DNA from: Atherix ibis
Taxonomy: Eukaryota; Arthropoda; Insecta; Diptera; Athericidae
Reading direction: 5' to 3'
Assembly (NCBI GenBank): GCA_958298945.1
Contig: OY282609.1
Span: forward strand, 32,709,212 to 32,773,211
DNA length: 64,000 nucleotides
Position 1 is the first letter of the stretch, and each line of letters begins with the position of its first letter. The notes beneath the pieces were generated by a model that worked only from the letters and a program-made list of their open reading frames with translations, ran no database searches and was not told the origin of the DNA. This document shows positions 55,565 through 64,000 of this stretch, piece by piece. The translations under genes and the position numbers were made by a program.

Positions 55565-56590
55565 TTGGACATTATCCAATTTTATTATCAAAATAATCAT
55601 TCTTTTATTGCAACTTATCGTGCACTTCCTCCAATTTATCGTCGTTATAATCGGCCTAGTGTACTCACTATTCGTCGAACTGTGAAGAGTTTTAAGCGCA
55701 AGCTTTTTTTTATAACAATCTTAACGACGATCCGATCGAAGTGCCGAAAATATTGGCGCCGTTCAGGCAAGTGTTGATGAATACTCAAATTTATCGATTT
55801 TTTTAGAAGGAGTTCTAAATATTTGGGACTGCCTGCCATAACAACATGGTATATTTTACGGTTTGTTTTGGGTTGTCATCTTTACAAAATTCTTCCTTAC
55901 AGTCACACAAGAATTGAAGCCGTTGGGCCATCGCAAACGCTTTAAATTCTCCGATTTTGCTCTGGAACAACTTGAAAATGATGCTGGTTTTTCCAAGCAA
56001 ACATTTTTTTCTAATGAAGCGCATTTTCATCTCTATGGATCGGTGAATAAAAGAAAATTGTCGTTACTGAGCTGAAGCCAATCCACAAATTATTCACGAT
56101 GAACCTTTGCATTCCGAAAAAGTGACCGTTTGGTGTGGTTTATGGCACTGTGGCATCATCGTTCCTTATTTTTTTCAACATGAAGAAAGAGTTACCGTTA
56201 CTGTCAATAGTGAGCGGTACAGATCGTTGAACAACGAACTTTTTGTATTATGAATTGGAAGATATTAATTTAAAAAATATGTGGTTTCAAGAAAACGGCG
56301 CTACGTGCCACACAGGCCATGCCACAATCCATTTGATTGCGGGAAAAGTTTGCTGAGTCGATAATTGCAAACTTTTCGAACTTCTTCTTGTGGTGTTATT
56401 CGAGATCGTTGGTCTATGTCACCAGCAACCATTGTTATATTAAAATTGAATATTAAACGCCAAATAATTAAGGCCGGATTTATTGCACAAAGCGTTCGAA
56501 AATTGAAAACGTCATATTCAGTTCTGTAAACGCCCATTTGAACGATGTTATTTTCAGAACATAATTGCATCGATAAAAATGTTTAAAATT
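55565..56590 (+). pseudogene. rosa-like (DD41D-type) transposase relic
   Basis: The + strand reads FYYQNNHSFIATYRALPPIY (HTH start, near 55578-55640) and RYNRPSVLTIRRTVKSF. It continues with QELKPLGHRKRFKFSDFALE, FFSNEAHFHLYGSVNKR (first catalytic Asp changed to Asn, near 56000-56050), EKVTVWCG-type sequence, and NMWFQENGATCHTGHATIHL (second Asp is Asn, near 56275-56335). The C-terminal end is KRHIQFCKRPF (near 56510-56545). Several frameshifts exist, and the middle of the N-terminal domain and the PPRSCDLTPLD block are missing or scrambled. No terminal repeats were found. Confidence 0.72.
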
Positions 56591-56599
56591 TAAAAAAAA

Positions 56600-58285
56600 A
56601 ATTACAGCAAACTATTTTCACCTTAAGCTTAAGAGAAATTATAAGGAATTTGGAATTTATTGTAACACATTAGAAACTTGTAATTTGCAGTTTTGTTGGT
56701 AATAAATCATATCCCAAATAATGGCAATACCAAAAATATCAAAGTCTTTGGAGATGGGGATAAATTGGGTGTAGACAAGCAGCCCACCGTCAATATAATT
56801 AATCTTCGGAAAATGCGAATTTTGTTCTTATTAATGTTAAGATGACGAGTGTTGCTCACAATCATCTTAACAATATTAGAAATTTGGTTACCTTATTCGT
56901 GTTTTGTGATTCATATTAAATTTAATGTTAACTTTTAATTTATAATCACAGTTGCTGGTATGATGCGGAATAAATGTTTAATTAATAGTTAATGAGCTCC
57001 ACCTTTTTGAAGTTTCTACAAAAATTACTCTCTTTTTCCTTTTATTATTATTAAAAGTAACTCCAAAAGAGAATATTTTTTTTATTTTATTTTCTGAGTG
57101 TCTATTCTCTATCTATAAAAAAATTATTTCTTTTTTAATATGTGTGCGTAAGGTAAACTTGTAGTAGATTTAGTTATTTGCATTTAAAATATTGTGAAAC
57201 ACTTTAGAATCTACCACTTACCCTTAAGGGGATTCCCCATACTCGCATAGAATTGATTTTTATTTCTTTGTCTCATAAAGCATTGTTTGCATTTATTATT
57301 ATTTTCACTTGCTCAGGTATAAAAAGTGTGCCTGGTTCTTTTGAATAATTGTTTATAAAAATAAAAATAAAAAACGTCTCCACACAGTCTAGTATTGTTT
57401 ATTATTTATAAAGTCCTAGTGTTGTTTGTTCTAGTTAAGAGCGAAACGATTTCCTACATTGAAATAGTGCTCGCTGCCTACCATCATTATCCTCATCACC
57501 GTCATCATCAACTATAACCATCGTTATTAACAATAATAAAGGTACTGAACGTCTAGACTAGACGGACTGTATGATAAGGCATTACTCATGCAACTTTTCG
57601 GGGAGTCCTTTTTCACAGTTTGCAACATCAGAATATAAGAATTGCTGTTGGATTGTTAAAAAGAACTTTTGATAATTGTCTAAAAAGACAAAACCATAAT
57701 TTGGATAATGAATCGAGTGGATATGTGGCATTCGAAGAAAAGTGTGAAACGTGAATGTGCCACTTAACGTAGAATAGAAAAATTAAGTTTGGACACACTT
57801 CCCTTAGAAGATTAATAAAAGTGTAATTTCATAGTTTATTCTAGGTCTTTTTTGAAAAGTCAAACTTTCTAGACCCCTTAAAAATCTTTTTTTTTTAACA
57901 ACTATTTTATAAACTATTAAAATAGATCATCTTCAAGGGTATATTGAGTATATTCAAATTTAAAATCGTTATCCATTGAGATGGAGCAGAAAAAAATACG
58001 AAAAAAATCGTTCTCAGACTACTCGCATTTAACGGCATGATTGGGTATAGCATTCCTTAACAGATGGAAATTATTGACACTATTCTAAAAACTGAAACCA
58101 TCAAAGGAGCATCCCTTAAAATCTTTTTCACCAAGTTTCTTTGTTTTTAAATAAGGAGCCAATTTACAGCACCACCACCGTGAGCCCAGTGGGCGTCTTT
58201 AAGTTTCGTGTGGGTAAGCGTTACCAGTTTCCTAAGCGAAGCTGGTCTACTTTTAGGAAGCTATATCAATTAAAGCTGCGCCTCT
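56600..58285. other. non-coding stretch
   Basis: No supported gene. About 57170-57560 has lower AT content, with a run of CATCATTATCCTCATCACCGTC type and a short frame; it could be untranslated exon, but nothing confirms it. 58197-58255 resembles 36855-36910. Confidence 0.4.
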
Positions 58286-58289
58286 TTAA

Positions 58290-59165
58290 TCAAGGTTGAA
58301 TCTTGGGCTGCATATAAATGAAGATAAAACAAAGTACATGTTGGTAGTTTAGGCGCCGAAAACAAGACCAATTAGCTTTAGTCGAATACAGATTCGAGAT
58401 TATAGCTTCGAAAGAGTTAAATCATTTCCCTATTTGGGGTCAAGAGTCGCAGCCAATAATTACATGGAGGAAAAAATCCGCGCAAGGCTTCTGCCAACCA
58501 TCCTACTTCAATCAGTCTAAATTCTTTCGTTCGCAGATTTCGGAGCTTATTTAACGATGAGATCCTGGAACGTTACCGCGACCGCCCGGGTTTAAATAAA
58601 ATTAAGCTAAATAGGCTATGGTAAAATGGATGAGGACGATAAATTTAAATTTTATCGTCCTTATCCATAAAATCCGTATGGATGTGGTCGATTCTGCCCG
58701 GAAAGTCTATAGTGGCAACATTCTAACAGCCAACAAAACCTTTTACAGTCAATCTGAATTATTTCACTCGAAAATCTAACCTCAATATTAAAGCTTCTTC
58801 GGAAACTTGAGATCTTAGAAGAAACCATTGCGAACTCGTGTTCGCGTTCGAAAAGAGGATCCTTTAAATAATTCTGAGCATCCTACATTAGCATAGACGA
58901 TTCCGGAGCCTATTTAACGACGAGATCCTAAAGCGTTACCGCGACCGCCCGGTTGTGGATAAAATTAAACTCAAAAGTCTGCGATCAGAATCTGTTGGCT
59001 CTTATGGCCCCAGAAGACGAAGTAGATCCTTTCTTCAGTGGTGCGACGGTGTTAGCCAGATCGCCAAAAACATGCCGAGAATGTCGAAATGGATGACCGC
59101 GACGCAAAATCGGGATATTTGGAGTTCTTAGATTCAGTGGGCCTAGATCGGACTCCTGGTTGTCG
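58290..59165 (+). pseudogene. non-LTR retrotransposon, RT thumb and C-terminal region (copy 4)
   Basis: The + strand begins with LGLHINEDKTKYMLVV, APKTRPISFSRIQIRDYSFE and FPYLGSRVAANNYMEEKI (58300-58480), typical of the RT C-terminal side after YADD. It goes on with NRLWKMDEDD..., a disrupted repeat, then a second pass over the same domain (FEKRIL-type near 58845, TTRS/RYRDRPVVDKIKLKSL near 58915-58980). It closes with YGPRRRS and RDIWS (59005-59125). The block therefore contains two overlapping pieces of the C-terminal domain, and a fold-back insertion at 58625-58664. It is dead, and the longest copy of this family in the window. Confidence 0.72.
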
Positions 59166-62100
59166 CAGAACACCAAAGGATTAGCAGATGGAAGTGTGCA
59201 TGGTTGCGAAGGAAAAAAGTTATAGGTTTTCGTTCTCAGAATTCCAAAGAGAAAAGCAATTTTCGTGCTCAAAATTTCGGTAAGGATGTTGAGTAGCCTA
59301 GATTGTTAGTTGTTCGCCATTATTCTTCTGAGACGCTAGAGAGTTTCCCATGCCAACTGACATACCAGTTTCCCATAATGTCGGGATTTGTGGAAGAAGT
59401 TATGTCAAATCTCGTTGAGTACAGCATTATTCAATGAGTCACGAATAGCTTTGGCTTGATTTATGTAAATATTGTCATAGTATGGAAAGACTCCTCAATG
59501 TAGATCACCGATTTGGATACCATTGAAATTAGCAGTTGTATTAAGGTCGGTCGCTGCACCCTTGAACAGAAATAATCATTCATCAAGCTCGTCCAACTGT
59601 TTGAGAAAAAGTTTTCTGTAGAAAGACGGGTCGCTACTTGCCTTCTTATTCTCAACACCACATCGAACCGCGGCTTCCAATCTGAATACGAAAAGGAAGT
59701 TTGCAAGAGCTTATTAAAGTAAAGAGGATTAATATATTTTTTTGTTGGGAGTGGTCATATTAGTTTTATATAAATTATGTAAGGGATAATTAACAAAGCA
59801 AAGCTTATTATCAATTAGCTGACTTTGTTTTCGACCAGTTTTGATTAGGATTGAGTTCACTACTACCTAGCAAATTTGTTAGTCCATTAATTTCCAGAAA
59901 TGCTAACATGTGTCAAAATTCGAAACATTTTCAACAGCTAAATAGCTGATCAGGTTATGTAAAATATTATTAATAAAGTCACCTAGAAATACATTGTTGA
60001 GTAGAGATGTCAACATCAGATAGTTTAGAATTTTTATTAATTATAAATCGACCGCTGGGTTATTTTTAGTAATTTTTAAAAACAAATAAGTGTATTTATT
60101 AAAGAATCATTTAAACAATTTGGATTGATGAGAATCTATACGAAGTGGAATGTGCTTTTACTTCCAACAATCGGCATATTGATCATCGGACCTAGGCAAC
60201 AATTTGCGCATATAAAGTGTTGCGATAATTATTATTTTCTGCCTTAACCGCACTACTATTCAATTGAATAATTGTCGACATTATTGGAATTGGTGACAAA
60301 TTAAAGTAACCTTTTCAATTATAATTACTAATAAACGTAAATCTTCGCGGGTGGACGAAGTTCATGAACAGTAAGCACTTAACAAAATCGTACCAGGCCA
60401 AGCTGACGCGATCAGTAATTCCAATGGCTGACATAGTTGTTCGTGGTAAATAATGCGGACACGTAATAAATGGCTGTATTTATAATATCATCATCAGATT
60501 TGTTTGTATTTGTTTGACTTTCGAATGGAATTTTCCAAATAATTCCATTGCGAATTTCGTGATAATTTTTTGATTCAATTCTGTGAACAAACTTCAACGC
60601 ATAATTATTTATATGTGATCCGTGCAGGTATTACAATGGTTTTATATTTTTTTTCATGTTGGTATTTTAAGGTCATCTGTACATTTTGAACTTATATGAA
60701 TAGGTAAAATATTTTGAATTCTAACGAAGCAGGAAATTGAACCATTTCAATAGGAAATGAAATTGAATCCCAGAAAATCGATAAACACTTTCTCTTTCGA
60801 GTACAGTATTTTTGTCCTCTTTTTGGGATTACCCGAAACTTATACAGAAGGGTACTGTGCGTTTCAAACCTTTCACAGTTTTATAGAATAAAAACACCCA
60901 CACATATTACCATTTGACGCTTTCAATAACATGCAATCTATCAATTCTAGACGATCTTCAATTAACCTTCTTTTTTTTATGCATAAGATTTTATTTAGTA
61001 TCTTCAATTCGACGTAGCTACATTTTAATATCAATTTTATTTGACTAAAAAGATGTACTTTAATTAAAAGAAATCTTTTATATATCAACTCGGAAAGATT
61101 TGGTGTAATAACCGAAATCTGTCTGTCTCACTAGACGTTATTTAGTACCAACTCCCTCCTTTAAGATCATCTCATTCTATCTCCATAAGAAGCCGTTCCA
61201 ACTTAAAGTCAATATTTTTTATTTGGAAAAAATTTTTTAACGTATGCTTTATGTTTTGATATTTAACAAATAATAGACAGAAGATTTCTGAAATATAATA
61301 TTTCCCAATAAATATATGATATCATCACTATAAATTTTTATTAATTTTGAAAATAATATTAAAATTAAATAAATACAAATGTAACTTTATGTGTTTGCGT
61401 AAATCTGTCTCCACCATTTTATATGCAAATACTTTAGATTCAAATTAAAAACAATAAAATGGCCGCTGTGTCAACATCACCAAATAACCTTCATTATTTT
61501 GGTGTTAATTAAAGTTTTGTCATAATATGTGATTGATTAGGCAAACAAAAATTAATTAATAACAGAAAAAATAATTGCGATGACATAAAAATTCACTATC
61601 GTAAGTACATACATAATTTTAATAGTAAATTGTTGCGTTCCAAATGTGGTATTAATTTAAAAATAAAAAAACACTAATCGGGTATAACCTCAAAAAAATA
61701 ATATGATGACAGATGGAACAGCTGATGTGACTAATCTCCTCCTCCTTCTGCCATTATGCAAATCTTCTTTCAAACATTGAAGCAGCATATTTTATTTACA
61801 CAATTTCAATTTTATTTCTATTTTTTTCCTAATTATTCAGGTCGTAACTTCATTTACATAATAATTATTACACAAAAATATCTATTTTCAAAATTTGTTT
61901 CTAATAAAATCGTCGAGCAAATATACTGTGTAGATTGTTTAGTTAGTTATTGGGCTAATGGTGAGAGTAAATAAAAACTCAAAAAAAGTGGACATTTTTT
62001 TTTCAATTTGTAAATATTATTGTTTTTAACAGATTCCAATATAAATTCTTCATTAAGCATTGCAAGTGCTATAGATAATGGTTAAGGATATTTTGTTTCT

Positions 62101-63795
62101 TTTTTTATGTGCGTTGGAGTAATTTTATAGATTTGAAAATTTTCTATCTGTTACTAGGTCATATTCAGTAAATAATGACGTTATTGATGTTAATAATTAG
62201 TGACACGATTTAGTGGGAAATTTTCTTTGGTCACTTTATAGCGCCACGGCCGCAGCTTACTTAATGAGAATGGTCGAACGTTACTTGAAGGTAGCAATAA
62301 GAAGTGGTTACCCTGTATGGATCATATTAGAATCTATTATTGTATTAAATTAAAGAGGCGATTTGAGAAGAGTTTTTGGATCTAGACGCTCCACAATGGA
62401 AGAGGTCATATTTCAAAAAGAGTGCGAAATGCCCAATTCGAATTCTTGCCAAGAATCTTGGAATGGTTGCTGTTGATTAGACTGATTGTAGTCCATTTGC
62501 CTACACATGACCAAACATTTTATATATTATTTAGTCACTGGAAACAGTTGAACAGTTTGCTCATTGCCAAGGATACTAATATATCTTGGAACCGTATGCA
62601 ATCGTATGCTGTTGTGAAGAGGGTCAACTGCGAGACTCGCTAAAAATTGTTACACTGTCATATTCAGGAAAGTTGAGTACTACAGTCTTAACTGCCTCTC
62701 TAATTGCTTACATTCTCTACATACGCTCTACCTGCGCTTGTCCAAAGAGGTACCTAAGCCTATTGGCCATAACCTTTTCCCATAACCACTTTATGATCAT
62801 AGAGATGGACATTGTTTTTATTTGATTCTTTCAATGCACCCATCCTCACACTTAAGCTAAGCAGATTAAAATAGGAAAATCGATGGTACTTATTGGATAG
62901 TGTGCGCCACAGCTGGCTGCATCACATTTAAAAGCCACCGCCTCATCGAAGCCTAAGCCAATAGTCAGGACCTATTTGTGGTGGTTAGCCCAAGAATGGG
63001 TTACTCTGAATTTGGATCGATGCTCCTTTCGAGTTCCCTTAGGAATGACTATCACAATTTCAGGGTTTGCACACCTAAATCACTGTTAGGCTTTTTGTAC
63101 CATGCACCATGTTAGGCTTTCACGGAATATTCACTGTAGGTTATATAATTTTGACCCTGGTTAGCCATTGGCCATCGTTGGGATGATAAGTTGGTCTATA
63201 CTTAAAATCCCGCCGCGGGGGGCGGATCCTAATTGTTTACAGTTCGACATGGAAAGGGAAACTTCTATTTAGTAAGATTCCACTCTCTATTTCTCGATGA
63301 TGACTGTGAAAAAAGTGTGCCATAAGCCAATCCGCTCATCACCAATTCAAGGAAAAGTTTCTTTTTCTCTTTGCATCTACTTACACGTAGTCTCGTAGGC
63401 ACCTTTAGCATCGCCCCCTCATCATGGTTTTCTGACGAAGAGAAAGAGGAAATCAATCATTCACACTTTTGCGTTGGTGGTGGAAAGAACTTGTTTCAAA
63501 CGAGGTTAATGTAAAAATTGTTGATATGGGCTATATTTCGATAGTGTAAGATGCGTTTCGGATCAGTTTCAATCAATATTGAGTCAATCAGAGAATAGTG
63601 CATTTTCGATATTGTTGACTCCCGTTATTGGCATCCTGCCATATTGTAAGGAAGTAGAGTAATGTGCCATTCAAAAGGATGTTCTTTCCTATAATTTTCT
63701 TTGATCTTACTTTGCCTTACCTTATATTTGCTACTGATTAGAATCTTTACCATCTTGAGAATGGCATTCGTTAGTCTGAAGATTGCATTTTCCCC
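59166..63795. other. non-coding stretch
   Basis: No supported gene. A weak Gypsy-like reading at 59380-59500 was not accepted. 62380-63460 is less AT-rich and holds overlapping frames without recognised domains; a short GC tract CCCGCCGCGGGGGGCGG is at about 63210-63226. 60000-62100 is AT-rich. Confidence 0.35.
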
Positions 63796-63829
63796 AAGGG
63801 CAATGGTTATACTCAGATTGCAACTACGC

Positions 63830-64000
63830 TTTCTGCAGATTTGGAGACATGGCGGATTTGTGATAGAGACAACTGCGCAATTGTTCTCGCTCCAACCAAC
63901 CCTTTGCTCCAGCTAATGTGAAAAGTACAGTGCAATGGGAGAATCCCTGTGGAATGTCGTTTTCTATCATGCGAAACAGGTTGTGCTTGAAACGTATAAA
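63830..64000 (-). pseudogene. possible reverse transcriptase fragment of a non-LTR element
   Basis: The - strand reads FIRFKHNLFRMIENDIPQGF then SHCTVLFTLAG. EN(G)(V/I)PQG followed by LS..LF is the conserved palm block of non-LTR reverse transcriptases, just before the YADD box. YADD itself is not found downstream (63650-63800), so it is broken or cut. The rest of the element would lie beyond the window edge. Confidence 0.4.

Noticed and set aside
59380..59706. Reading EEVMSNLVEYSIIQ and following residues resembling the start of a Gypsy-type reverse transcriptase
   Set aside because: The likeness covers few residues, has stops, and no active-site block follows.

Overview
The window looks like about 64 kb of an AT-rich insect nuclear genome, most likely from a fly (Diptera). 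The reasons are the AT-rich, homopolymer-rich non-coding DNA, GT-AG spliced exons, and a transposon load of mariner, rosa-like (DD41D) Tc1/mariner, Tc1, P-like THAP elements and jockey/R1/I-type non-LTR retrotransposons. There are no operons, no ribosome binding sites, no convincing tRNA or rRNA, and no CRISPR array. Species cannot be fixed from this sequence alone.

Layout. 1-1562: a jockey-type reverse transcriptase tail split by a mariner (468-1386). 1563-8300: AT-rich DNA with a tandem pair of 3'-truncated mariners (5619-6730), two strong hairpins, and a candidate Inr+DPE core promoter at 7619-7652. 8301-13189: two copies of a roughly 1.5 kb terminal-inverted-repeat family with 8-bp target duplications and a THAP-like first exon. 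13225-14565: a dead Tc1. 15612-22681: a transposon graveyard (mariner, rosa-like, non-LTR pieces, RNase H and endonuclease fragments). 26229-27803: two tandem duplications of unknown origin. 28614-29379: a fold-back mariner. 31290-33720: a non-LTR relic split by a rosa-like element with both ends. 34403-35927 and 42627-44209: two more THAP-family copies, with a fifth fragment at 48955-49203. 37500-38427: R1-like and mariner relics. 40622-40986: a MITE with perfect inverted ends. 49400-50470 and 55565-56590: further rosa-like relics. 53189-54417: a nearly full-length but dead mariner. 58290-59165: a non-LTR relic.

The only convincing host coding sequence is on the + strand at about 50.8-52.2 kb. 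A Ser/Gly-rich exon (51069-51566) is joined in phase 0 by a 413-bp GT-AG intron to a Cys-containing exon (51980-52152), and a possible upstream coding exon lies at 50816-50924. I do not recognise the gene. Much of the window may be its introns or flanks, but that is inference.

All transposase and reverse transcriptase genes seen here are broken, so none of the elements looks autonomous. The most notable material is the P-like THAP family with 8-bp target duplications (four end-to-end copies and one fragment), the nested insertions that give relative ages, and a set of short inverted and tandem duplications inside relics.
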